Source: Pseudomonadota bacterium
Lineage (GTDB): Bacteria > Bdellovibrionota > UBA1018
Assembly (NCBI GenBank): GCA_027485695.1
Contig: JAIXQO010000003.1
Location: 620,001 to 684,000 of the forward strand
Length of the DNA stretch: 64,000 nucleotides
Reading direction: 5' to 3'
Under the pieces are notes generated by a model. That model was given only the letters and a program-made list of their open reading frames with translations, made no database searches and was not told the DNA's origin. Both the position numbers and the translations under genes were made by a program. Below are positions 7,917-16,009 of this stretch, in pieces. Position 1 is the stretch's first letter. Every line of letters starts with the position of its first letter.

Positions 7917-8588
7917 TTAGAAGTGGACCATCAGGTTGAGGAGCCAATTTCCACTTGTGCTGGCCCCGATTTCCCAGAGCACGTTTTGATAAAAAAATCG
8001 TAGGAGCGGCGTAATTTGAATTTTTTCGAATGTTTCAGGTTGGCGCTCGACCTGGAGCATGAACCAAGTGTGGAGAGCGCCGTAGTCGGCGACGTAAGGT
8101 GCAATACCGGCGCGAATCATGGTGTAGTCGAGAGTTCCATCCTTCGAGAAACGCACCAGCTCATGTTTTCCAGCCAAATAGTATTTCCGGCTCTCCCAAT
8201 CCGCCTCAAGCGTTCCGACCGCTGCCCGGCTGCTGATTCCATTTTGCCGTTCGATTCCGAATCCACCCATCGCGTAGAGATTGGCTTGGGAGTCTCGTTG
8301 GTTCCAACGTTGGATGAGGTAGTTCGCTTGTGGAAAAACGAGGGTTCGATCCCCTGGTCCCGATGCGCGGTCCGAGCGGAAACTCCAGTAGCGGAGAGAG
8401 GCCGCAAGCCGTGAACTCACCCCGTAAGTCAACCAGTAATCTGTCATCATGGGGCTGTTACCAGCGGTGATGGCGACGGCGTCCTTGAAAACGACGGGAT
8501 GTGCATAGGCCCCCGAAACCCCAGAAATGGCGACAATAGCCGAGCAGATCATCAACAAGAGTTTCAAAAAGTGGTCGTTTGGCCTCAT
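7917..8588 (-). CDS. Putative outer-membrane beta-barrel protein of the metal-uptake operon
   Basis: A 223-residue exported protein (signal peptide to about residue 29, cut after AYA) rich in alternating hydrophobic/polar strands with aromatic ends, and ending in Phe (LLNLMVHF), the usual C-terminal signature of barrel insertion. It starts with HP after cleavage, so a His is the mature N-terminus. It is the first gene of the unit with the HMA and MerT-like genes, 31 bp apart, and may be the outer-membrane route or sensor for the same metal. Family not named with confidence. Confidence 0.75.
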   Translation of the reverse strand: MRPNDHFLKLLLMICSAIVAISGVSGAYAHPVVFKDAVAITAGNSPMMTDYWLTYGVSSRLAASLRYWSFRSDRASGPGDRTLVFPQANYLIQRWNQRDSQANLYAMGGFGIERQNGISSRAAVGTLEADWESRKYYLAGKHELVRFSKDGTLDYTMIRAGIAPYVADYGALHTWFMLQVERQPETFEKIQITPLLRFFYQNVLWEIGASTSGNWLLNLMVHF

Positions 8589-8645
8589 ATTGTCCTCAGG
8601 GTGCCCGGTTCGGAGCGTCCTGATTTGCTTAACGAACGAAAAATA

Positions 8646-8667
8646 TTTTTGTGACCGGTCACAAAAA
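8646..8667. promoter_or_regulatory. Perfect 22-bp palindrome in a divergent intergenic region, candidate operator
   Basis: The sequence TTTTTGTGACCGGTCACAAA continues to a perfect 22-bp palindrome with no spacer, 58 bp before the start of the beta-barrel gene and 29 bp before the sigma-factor start. The half-site resembles the CRP/FNR half-site TGTGA but the centre is 2 bp shorter than in CRP sites. A homodimeric regulator could control both divergent units from here. Confidence 0.55.
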
Positions 8668-8695
8668 ACAAGCTCGACTCGTTAGACTGAGGAGG

Positions 8696-9241
8696 ATGTC
8701 GCCCCGACCCGCAGATCAAGATCAAGAACTCATGCTCCGCTATCAATCCGGAGATGCGTCCGCGTTTGAATCGATCTACTCACGCCACGCGGGCCGGGTG
8801 TACGGATACTTGCTCAAGAAAACGAATGGTGACCGGGAGCAGGCGAGTGAACTTCATCAGGCGGTGTTTCTGAAGTTTCATCAATCCCGTGCAAGTTATC
8901 GCTCAGAGTATCCGGTTCTGCAGTGGTTGTTTGTGATCGCGAGATCCGTTTTTTTGGATCAGATCCGGAAAAATAGTCGAGAAGTTGACTCTGTAGGAGA
9001 CGAAGGAATCGAAAATTTCGCCACTCCTGAGGAGGATCCGTCACAGGACTCAGAGCCGCCGTCGTTAGAGGGATTGACCAACGATCAGCGCGAGGCGGTT
9101 GAGGCCCGTTATCTCCGGGACGAGAGTTTTTCGGAGATCGCTCGTCGTCTCGGCAAGACTGAGGTCTCTGTTCGCAAAATGATCAGTCGAGCGATTCAGA
9201 AACTGAGATCGAAAAAAGGAGTAGCCGATGAAAACGCATAA
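8696..9241 (+). CDS. ECF-type RNA polymerase sigma factor
   Basis: A sigma-70 family factor of about 181 residues with region 2 (FESIYSRHAGRVYGYL to LQWLFVIARSVFLDQIRK) and region 4 (LTNDQREAVEARYL, then the helix-turn-helix SFSEIARRLGKTEVSVRKM). Regions 1 and 3 are absent, which is the ECF layout. The frame is open back to a GTG at 8651 that lies inside the palindrome; I chose the ATG at 8696. Its Shine-Dalgarno GAGGAGG directly touches the ATG, which is unusually close, so ATG 8732 or another start is possible. The next gene overlaps the stop by 14 bp and is probably its anti-sigma partner. Confidence 0.88.
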   Translation: MSPRPADQDQELMLRYQSGDASAFESIYSRHAGRVYGYLLKKTNGDREQASELHQAVFLKFHQSRASYRSEYPVLQWLFVIARSVFLDQIRKNSREVDSVGDEGIENFATPEEDPSQDSEPPSLEGLTNDQREAVEARYLRDESFSEIARRLGKTEVSVRKMISRAIQKLRSKKGVADENA

Positions 9242-9770
9242 AAACCTACCGTCGGAATTCCGAGAGTTCGCTCAGTCCGATGAAATGAGCCCTCCACTGG
9301 GGTTGTCGCGGTCCATCTTGGATCAAGTTCGCCAGGAGCTGAATCCAGGAGTGATCCCGGTTTTTTCCAAGCTGCTTTTTATCCATGCGTTGACCTCCAT
9401 CGCGACGCTCTCGGTGTGTCCGCAGTTCGGTTTTCGAGTGCTGGGCGAAGGAATGGGCCTCATGCACTGGTTCATGCGATTTGGGGAATATGGTTGCCTG
9501 GTCGCCTGCGGAACGTTTTTCTTGGGAACGAGTTCGCTCATCGCTTCGTTTGCTCTACGCCCTGAGGAGGTTCGCAAGATTCGTGAGCATCGCGGTCTCG
9601 GGATCGCGACGGTCGCACTTGTCTCACTCGGGTTCTTCTTGATGTGGGATATGGAATTCGTACTTAGCTTAACGCTGGCCTGGTTTTTGGGAGCTTGGTT
9701 GGGTGCGGGAGTTTTGCTGGAGCTTGGTTGGCGGCTGAGGATTCAGAGGCTCCGCGCGAATCCCGTTTAG
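9228..9770 (+). CDS. Integral membrane protein, probable anti-sigma partner
   Basis: A 180-residue protein with a charged N-terminal cytoplasmic part (about 45 residues) and four predicted membrane segments (about residues 48-68, 85-108, 122-142, 148-168). The start overlaps the sigma-factor stop by 14 bp, indicating translational coupling. This layout (soluble N-terminus then membrane helices, coupled to an ECF sigma) is what membrane anti-sigma factors look like, but no ZAS zinc motif (HxxxCxxC) is visible, so the function is inferred from position only. Confidence 0.75.
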   Translation: MKTHKNLPSEFREFAQSDEMSPPLGLSRSILDQVRQELNPGVIPVFSKLLFIHALTSIATLSVCPQFGFRVLGEGMGLMHWFMRFGEYGCLVACGTFFLGTSSLIASFALRPEEVRKIREHRGLGIATVALVSLGFFLMWDMEFVLSLTLAWFLGAWLGAGVLLELGWRLRIQRLRANPV

Positions 9771-10088
9771 ACTCCGAGATCGGCGTCGGGCGTTAAGCCA
9801 GTCGTTTATCCATTGCATCGAAGTAAAAGTAGAAACCCCCTGGCGTCTTTTAGGCGCCAGGGGGAAAGCTATGGGAGACGTATGGCGCATTCTCTCGGAT
9901 ACCCGTGATTCCGGAACTTACTCACAAGCTCCGATGAGTTCTGCGATGAGCATTTCCCGGTACTCATAACTCTATTTTCGGACGTTTCATTGAAAATGAG
10001 TATTTTTAAAAATAAAAGTACATTGAATTTGTAACAAAAATATCACCAATGTTTCGTTGTCCTTATTAGCCTGTTGAGTGGCCTGCCA
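9771..10088. other. Intergenic region with a strong hairpin and a tiny ORF
   Basis: A 318-bp gap between the sigma/membrane-protein unit and the convergent secreted-protein gene. It holds the 10-bp-stem hairpin at 9836-9864, a 32-codon ORF at 9871-9969 behind it, and an AT-rich stretch (about 9980-10060). No recognisable gene or mobile element is present. Confidence 0.6.
9836..9864 (-). terminator. Hairpin, candidate minus-strand terminator
   Basis: Arms CCCCCTGGCG and CGCCAGGGGG pair perfectly around a 9-base loop. On the minus strand the stem is followed by TTTCTACTTTTACTT, a fair U-rich tail, so it could end transcripts of the secreted-protein gene at 10089. There is no U tract on the plus strand. 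Confidence 0.5.
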
Positions 10089-10646
10089 TCAAGGGATAGT
10101 CATTTTGAGTTCGCATTTGGCACGATACGTTCCCCTGACGAATAGTCCGAGAAATGAGCTTTGTTTGAAGAAGTGGTAAAACCCCATCGATAGAGTGTCC
10201 TTGTTTTTCTGATCTCTGACCAACTCTAGCTGATACTCGTGGTCAAAGCTGTCTTGATAGTCAAACTTGCGCTCTTGCAAGTCATAACTCAGTAAAGCTT
10301 TATGTTGATGGAAAACGGGCAGTTTTGTTTGAGTGACGGTAACCATGTCACTTTGGAACCTTCCGGATACCAAATAGATCTTGGCAAGAGTGCCACTGTA
10401 GTTTGGATCGTTTACGGTAATCGATTTGCAATCAGCTGAGCTTTTGATCTCGAGATAGCCTTTTTGTTTTCCTTCGATCGCGCCATCGAGACCATCGTTG
10501 CCCAGGTGCTCGACCTCGCTCTCACAGTACCTTTCATAGACACCGTCGAAATGGCTGCAAGATGATGCCACAGCTTCATGTTTTCCAGTATGAGTGATTG
10601 CAAATAAGAGGACTGCTAGTAGTGTGAGATAAACTTTTGATTTCAT
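10089..10646 (-). CDS. Secreted hypothetical protein
   Basis: A 185-residue protein with a signal peptide (hydrophobic residues 5-17; cleavage probably near AVASS, residue 27). Four Cys in the mature part could form two disulfides. The composition suggests a beta-rich fold of the lipocalin-like or DUF type, but I recognise no family. Ribosome site and ATG are ordinary. It stands alone, with 242 bp to the next same-strand gene. Confidence 0.75.
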   Translation of the reverse strand: MKSKVYLTLLAVLLFAITHTGKHEAVASSCSHFDGVYERYCESEVEHLGNDGLDGAIEGKQKGYLEIKSSADCKSITVNDPNYSGTLAKIYLVSGRFQSDMVTVTQTKLPVFHQHKALLSYDLQERKFDYQDSFDHEYQLELVRDQKNKDTLSMGFYHFFKQSSFLGLFVRGTYRAKCELKMTIP

Positions 10647-10888
10647 TTGGTGGTCTCCATGGGTTTCTGGGTGGAGCTCTGCACCTACCGAAATCCAACC
10701 TTCGGGGAAAATGGATTCAGCGGACTAACTGAAGAACTGTAACAATTGAGCGCGGTTTTCGGTTTTGAATATAGGTTCAGTCCATTCCGATACTGTACAT
10801 GCGTATTAGAATCAGATCAGTGGAGAGTGGAATTCGTTCATCAATTTAGACCCCCATCACTTTCTGAATGAGTTTGTTTAGACGGGTT

Positions 10889-11710
10889 TCACTCAAGTGT
10901 TTTGAATTGTTCCTCCAGCCATAGATCGTAGCTTTTCAGTGGGGTGCGCACGCATGGGAAAATCGTTCTTTGTTTGTTACCGCTCGGTTTATCGCAGCGA
11001 TAGAAAAATGGGCCTACTCGAACGGTCAAATTCCCCCGGATAAACGTTTCATTTATGTTTTGTGAGAAATTGGCGAATGATTCGGTAGTGAGGTGAGCGT
11101 CTCTCCAAACGTCTACGGTTCGTTTTTTTTCGAACGGAAGAGGTTCAACGATCTGTTTTGAGGCTTTGTCTTGGTTTCTTTTTGTCCACTCCAGAGTTTG
11201 ATCTGAGGTCCTATGGATCAAACCTTCCTCGATGAGAGGTGAGGGTGGATGATTTGCGGCTCTTCTCTTGGTAGGGTTGTTTTGCAGTATTGATCGTGTC
11301 GATGATTGAAAAGCGTGGTCTGAGAAATAGACTAATTCGAATGCTAGTCGTTCGGCGAGTTGGGGAACGATGAATACGTTTCGGTAAGCAGATCGATCAA
11401 ATCCCGTCCATGATTTGAATATGCTTTTTATTTGTTCTAAGCGTTTTGGATCTTGAGTCTCTCGATCTATTCTTTGTTCCTCATTTGTGATCTGACTGTC
11501 GCCGAGTTCAATGCCATTTTTACTGAGTATTTTGAGTAGTTGTTGTGTGCGCTTGATTTGTAACTCAGCTGCATTTCGGTCATTGAACTCGGGATAGAAT
11601 GCTTGAATGGTTTTTATTTTACGTTCGATATCTAGGTTCGGATTACTACGTTCATGAAACAAAATGATGGACACTGCTATGACAAGACTGAGGCCGATAA
11701 GGATTTTCAT
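10889..11710 (-). CDS. Hypothetical membrane-anchored protein
   Basis: A 273-residue protein with one N-terminal hydrophobic segment (residues 2-18) that may be an uncleaved anchor, then a charged, mostly helical region rich in Gln, Arg and Lys. Two Cys near the C-terminus (YRCDK and FPCVR) may form a disulfide. The codon use and base composition are more AT-rich than in most neighbours. It follows the RCC1/Kelch gene by 36 bp on the same strand and may be cotranscribed with it. Family unknown. Confidence 0.7.
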   Translation of the reverse strand: MKILIGLSLVIAVSIILFHERSNPNLDIERKIKTIQAFYPEFNDRNAAELQIKRTQQLLKILSKNGIELGDSQITNEEQRIDRETQDPKRLEQIKSIFKSWTGFDRSAYRNVFIVPQLAERLAFELVYFSDHAFQSSTRSILQNNPTKRRAANHPPSPLIEEGLIHRTSDQTLEWTKRNQDKASKQIVEPLPFEKKRTVDVWRDAHLTTESFANFSQNINETFIRGNLTVRVGPFFYRCDKPSGNKQRTIFPCVRTPLKSYDLWLEEQFKTLE

Positions 11711-11746
11711 AGCGAAGGTTTCCTCGCACTTTGTTTATTTCGTCAA

Positions 11747-14700
11747 TTATGGGCAATACTGAGGGAAAACTGAACAGAACTGCCCATTGCTCGACCCCAT
11801 GAAATGGGGTGGATCAAGTATAATATTCGACGGCGTATCAAATGTACCTCCGCCTGGGCCTGTGAATACTTGTTCCGTAGTCCATGGAATTCCACCTGGG
11901 CTTGTCGCCGCCGGAGAGCCAGCATTTACACGTGTAAGTGTTACAGACATGTCAACTTGCGCCCACACTCCACATGCATTTGCAGGTATTGTCGTCGCCC
12001 CTCTCGGTAGAGAGTAAGTACAATATTGCGGCGAACCTGATAGTTGATTTGTCCTATCAAAGGTAATTGTACAGGTGTCAGGTGATACGGTAAGCCAGTT
12101 AGTAAGAGGAACATCGGCGCTGAACGCGCACCACCCTGAGGATGCTGTTGTTGACGCAACCATTCTCGCCTGATTGACCTTATAAGTTACGCGATATGTC
12201 CCAGGATACGTGTTTTGGTATTGATTTTCGTTTTGGCCGCTTGGGTTGCTCCTTACCCAAATAAATGGGTGGACTTTGAATGCCCATTGCTGTCCTGAGT
12301 TCGCTTTGGCCATCTGATAAAGGCCCCGGTAGGTTGTGTAAACCATCGCGGTGAAGCTGGTCGGCAGCGGAGATGGAGAAGGCGTGAGCGTCGGAGTAGG
12401 TGTCGGAGTTGGAGTTGGTGTCGGTGTTGGTGTTGCAGACGCGGTAGGGGTAGGAGTAGGAGTTGCGCTACATCCATTTCCATATCTTCCTCCAGTATTA
12501 AATTGTGGCCCTGACCAGTTATTGGATTGGCCGATAGCAGCGCCTCCCCAAACCACCATTTCAGTTCCGGTCCAGACGGCCGTGTGAGCAGTTCGAGCGG
12601 AGGGCGCTCCTGCTGTTGTCATGGTGCGCCAGGTGTCTGTAGCTGGGTTATAGATGCCCCCATTGTTAAAAAAGCCTGATTGATTGTCTCCGCCCCACAC
12701 GATCATTTCGGATCCCGTCCAGACGGTAGATGGATAGATTCGATTTGCGGGAGCACCCACTGTTGTTACGTTGGTGCTCCATGTGTTCGTACTCGGATTA
12801 AATCTCACGCCGGTATTAAGGTATCCGCTGGGTCCCCATCCTCCCCAAAAAATAGCTTCCGTTCCGGTCCATACCCCGTCAGATTGCACCCGACTTCCGT
12901 CCGGTGCATTAGGGATAGCGGGGCCCCAAGTGTCGTTGGAAGGGTTGTATCGCCCACCGTTTGCAAGTTCGGTGGATGAATTTCTACCTCCAAACACTAG
13001 TAAGTTCGTTCCGTCCCAAACAGAGGTTGCAAATCCACGGGCTAGTGGGGAGCCGACGGTGGACATGGTGGTCCAAGTGTTTGTTGCAGGATTGTATCGG
13101 CCGCCGTCATTTCGGTCTGGATTCGTTCCGCCCCAAACGATCATTTCGCTACCGGTCCATGCCAGAGTATGTCCGTATCGTTGTGCCGGCGCATTGGTGG
13201 TCGAGAGGAAAGGGCCCCACGAGTTTGTTGTTGGATTGTATCGAGTATAAACGTTGTTGCCCCAGATCAACATTTCGCTTCCAGTCCAAACTGATTTGAT
13301 CAGATGGGCTGCAGATGGAGTTCCTGCCCCTGTCGACGTGTTGCCCGTCCACACATCGCCAACTACGCAAGGTGGTGCGATAGTCGCCGGACACGTTCCA
13401 GTCAATTGCCCACCGCTTTGTTTTTCAATGATCTTTGCTCGACTGGACATCGGCATGTGAGAGGTCGACATTGGGCTACCCCAACATTTCACAGTGCATC
13501 CAGCAGCGAGGGCGCACGCCCAAGTGTGGCCAGCGTTCACCTGACTGACGCCTGCTAGAATGCTATCGTCGATGTCTTCTCGGACATACTTTGCGGCGTC
13601 TGGATTGTCCCCGGGCGTGTCCTGAGTACCATTGCCTACTAGGTAGTGATTAGTGGCGACGTTTCCGCAGTTCAGTTGATCATTCGAGCGGATCACGCAC
13701 CTGGCGAATCCCGTCGGTTCGACGCTTTTTGATCCTGTGTAGGCCCCACCGGTCATTTTCGTGACCGATTCCGACCAGCAGTAGAGATCGCCTGTGCTCA
13801 CTTCTTTTGCGCAGGTAGAGCCGTAGCCGACTCTTAGATCCGTCATGACTCTAGATTCGAGTCCGACCGGATTTTTAGCGATTGCCGAATCGGAGCTGAC
13901 TCCGGATCCTAGGCCGAGTCGTTTGTCCCACGATTGTCCTGAATGGCGTCCCCAGCACCAGGTCTTGCCGCCGATATCGATCGCGCAGGTGTGATCTGGG
14001 CCGGCCGCGATTTGAATGATCTGATTCAGTCGCGTTCCAGATCCGTCTTTGACGACATATTGTGGGAGTTCACCCCAACGAGTCGGACCTTGCATGGTAT
14101 TGAAATGCCCGACCCCCATTTTTCCGTAGGAGTTGTCACCGTAACATTGGACTTCGCCGTTCGCGACGATGGCGCAAGTGTGATACTGCCCGCGAGCGCA
14201 ACCCGTGGCGTTTGATACGGTCGTATAGTATTTGAAATCGTTGTTGCCGTTGTAAGGGGTGTCTCCATCGGAGGACCAACCACCGTTGCCGAATAGTACA
14301 ACTTTTCCATCACTGGTGACTGCACATGTAGCGTCACTAACGCCGGCTGCATCGATATCGACTACGCCAGATAATGCGGTCACTTGGACTGCTTTGCCGC
14401 TATAGGAGTTGGTATTGCCCTGTCCGAGTTGTTTCTGTTGGTTGTCGCCCCAGCACCACACTGCTCCGCTATTGTTTAAGCAACCGTGGCTGGCTCCAAC
14501 GACTAATTCACTCATTCCGCCAGATCCAGTGCCCGAACCACTCCCCGAGCCAGTACTGGTGCCTGAGCCAGTGCTCGTACCAGAGCCAGTCGCAGTCGTT
14601 GGTGTAGGAGTGGCTTGGGTGACAATGATGCCGCTACAGGCTTTGCCGTTTTTGTTTTTAGTCGTCGAGGTTCCCGTACAGAAACATTGGCCGCTCGGCG

Positions 14701-15487
14701 GTAGCGTCGATGGCATATACTGGTAGCCTTTGCAGTAGTCGTTTCGATTTCCGCAATAGCTGGATTGGTCGGTCACGGTGATGACACCATTAATGGTTTC
14801 GGGAACTTCCCCACAAGAGGTCAGGGCTGCATTGCACTTGCCCTCAGTATCGCTGGTGCCCACCCATTTCATTTTAAGTTCGTTTTCGCAGATGTATTTC
14901 GCTTTTTTGCGGCAAATGCGAGCAGCAGAGTCCCAGGTAAAAAAACTGCCGCTGAGGTTTTCACAAGCCTCTTTGGCTTGGTCCATCATGTTTTTGGAAT
15001 TTACGTGAATGCCGATGTCGTCTTTGCTGTTGAAACTTCCGATGATTGAGCTGCTTTGATCGGAGATGATTTGTGGTTTGACCACGACGGTCGCGCCTTC
15101 GACACATTTCGAATTGATCGAGCTGCTGCAGATCGTTTTCCAGTTGAGACGGAGCCTCATGGGATAGGCTTTGTTTTTAGTGCATCGTCCGTTCACCATG
15201 CAGGTGGAGTCGTCCATGCAGCGTTCGAAATTTGAGCTATAGCAACCTTCGGCGGGTAGGGTGGTGCTCGGAATTCCAGTCGCGACGGGTTTCCCCTTGG
15301 CGTCGAATCCCATCGTGAGGGGATATCCCTCGCCCGGAATCGCATTTGCGCCAGGGCCGGAAATTCCTTCAGTGCATGGCGTGGCCGCGGTAGGACGAAA
15401 ACAAGCGTTAATCGCAGACTGTTCCGAGGCCGTGAGTGCGAGTGCCTCGCTGGAGAGAATTAATACCAAAAACAGAATTGCCCGCAT
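11747..15487 (-). CDS. Giant secreted protein with RCC1-like and Kelch-like propellers
   Basis: A 1246-residue exported protein. Signal peptide at residues 1-17. Residues 20-290 are Cys-rich. A Gly/Ser/Thr linker (about 298-324) leads to an RCC1-like region (about 325-670) with repeated GHTCAI and VWCWGDN type motifs. A second region (about 730-1003) has six repeats of about 48 residues, each with a WTGSEMIVWGG core and RYNPATNTW, a Kelch/galactose-oxidase-like propeller. A Thr-Pro repeat linker (about 1008-1043) precedes a C-terminal domain (1044-1246) that I do not recognise. Propellers of this kind bind proteins or glycans; a role in surface adhesion or cell contact is inference. It begins 210 bp from a divergent lipoprotein gene. 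Confidence 0.9.
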   Translation of the reverse strand: MRAILFLVLILSSEALALTASEQSAINACFRPTAATPCTEGISGPGANAIPGEGYPLTMGFDAKGKPVATGIPSTTLPAEGCYSSNFERCMDDSTCMVNGRCTKNKAYPMRLRLNWKTICSSSINSKCVEGATVVVKPQIISDQSSSIIGSFNSKDDIGIHVNSKNMMDQAKEACENLSGSFFTWDSAARICRKKAKYICENELKMKWVGTSDTEGKCNAALTSCGEVPETINGVITVTDQSSYCGNRNDYCKGYQYMPSTLPPSGQCFCTGTSTTKNKNGKACSGIIVTQATPTPTTATGSGTSTGSGTSTGSGSGSGTGSGGMSELVVGASHGCLNNSGAVWCWGDNQQKQLGQGNTNSYSGKAVQVTALSGVVDIDAAGVSDATCAVTSDGKVVLFGNGGWSSDGDTPYNGNNDFKYYTTVSNATGCARGQYHTCAIVANGEVQCYGDNSYGKMGVGHFNTMQGPTRWGELPQYVVKDGSGTRLNQIIQIAAGPDHTCAIDIGGKTWCWGRHSGQSWDKRLGLGSGVSSDSAIAKNPVGLESRVMTDLRVGYGSTCAKEVSTGDLYCWSESVTKMTGGAYTGSKSVEPTGFARCVIRSNDQLNCGNVATNHYLVGNGTQDTPGDNPDAAKYVREDIDDSILAGVSQVNAGHTWACALAAGCTVKCWGSPMSTSHMPMSSRAKIIEKQSGGQLTGTCPATIAPPCVVGDVWTGNTSTGAGTPSAAHLIKSVWTGSEMLIWGNNVYTRYNPTTNSWGPFLSTTNAPAQRYGHTLAWTGSEMIVWGGTNPDRNDGGRYNPATNTWTTMSTVGSPLARGFATSVWDGTNLLVFGGRNSSTELANGGRYNPSNDTWGPAIPNAPDGSRVQSDGVWTGTEAIFWGGWGPSGYLNTGVRFNPSTNTWSTNVTTVGAPANRIYPSTVWTGSEMIVWGGDNQSGFFNNGGIYNPATDTWRTMTTAGAPSARTAHTAVWTGTEMVVWGGAAIGQSNNWSGPQFNTGGRYGNGCSATPTPTPTASATPTPTPTPTPTPTPTLTPSPSPLPTSFTAMVYTTYRGLYQMAKANSGQQWAFKVHPFIWVRSNPSGQNENQYQNTYPGTYRVTYKVNQARMVASTTASSGWCAFSADVPLTNWLTVSPDTCTITFDRTNQLSGSPQYCTYSLPRGATTIPANACGVWAQVDMSVTLTRVNAGSPAATSPGGIPWTTEQVFTGPGGGTFDTPSNIILDPPHFMGSSNGQFCSVFPQYCP
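12354..12472 (-). repeat. Thr-Pro coding tandem repeat
   Basis: An imperfect 6-base repeat (units like ggtgtc/ggagtt on the plus strand) encodes alternating Thr and Pro between the Kelch-like region and the C-terminal domain of the giant secreted protein. Such a tract is prone to length change by slippage and probably acts as an extended spacer. Confidence 0.75.
14515..14598 (-). repeat. Gly-Ser-Thr coding repeat linker
   Basis: Degenerate 12-18 base units (gagccagt/accactccc type on the plus strand) encode GSGTSTGSGTSTGSGSGSG, a flexible linker between the Cys-rich N-terminal region and the RCC1-like region. Confidence 0.7.
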
Positions 15488-15697
15488 ACGTCCTCATTTC
15501 ATCTCTTACCCCTTCGGACATTCTATCGTTTGGAGTGAAGACTACGTGTGGATCAACGATGACTTGTGGACTGAAACTGAAACAAAAAAATGAAAATTGT
15601 TACAATGAAACATTCGAGAATGAAAATGGCGCAATACATTTCATTCGTTCCACTTTTAGGTGATTAGATTTTTCAGATACATTAGCACTATATATAA

Positions 15698-16009
15698 ATG
15701 AAGAACGCTCGCATCTGCCTAGTTCTGGCGATTTCTGTTTCCTGGCTCTCGTCCTGCAGTAGTTCAAAAGTAAACGAAGCTACCTCAAAGAATGAGGCAC
15801 CAGTGGAGCAGCGTTCCGAAGAACCCGAGTGTACTGATCCAAAACCAGTCATTGGGTACGACTTCTCTGAAAAGACCGTTCATAAAAAGAAGAAACTGGA
15901 TGTTCAACCGGTGGTACTATTTCGTTCGATCTGCAGGGGAACAAACGGGCAGCTAGAGGTTCGCGATGAACGGGAGATAAAAATCCCGTCTTCGGCGGCC
16001 AATCAGTAG
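15698..16009 (+). CDS. Small lipoprotein, possibly translated from a leaderless mRNA
   Basis: A 103-residue lipoprotein: residues 5-18 are hydrophobic and the lipobox is LSSC with Cys20, followed by Ser and then a charged mature part with two more Cys. No Shine-Dalgarno is seen before the ATG; instead TATATAAATG places a -10-like box immediately upstream, which would give a leaderless transcript. It is divergent from the giant propeller protein and its stop overlaps the end of the convergent secreted-protein gene by 7 bp. Function unknown. Confidence 0.72.
   Translation: MKNARICLVLAISVSWLSSCSSSKVNEATSKNEAPVEQRSEEPECTDPKPVIGYDFSEKTVHKKKKLDVQPVVLFRSICRGTNGQLEVRDEREIKIPSSAANQ

Noticed and set aside
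7917..8588. Possible multi-drug or TolC-like role for the barrel protein
   Set aside because: It is too short and lacks coiled-coil helices of TolC; only a small-barrel reading is supported.
8651..8695. GTG start for the sigma factor inside the palindrome
   Set aside because: It would place the start codon in the candidate operator with no ribosome site, and adds 15 basic residues not usual in ECF sigma factors.
12351..12587. Plus-strand frame with Val-Gly repeats
   Set aside because: It is the complement of the Thr-Pro repeat of the giant secreted protein.
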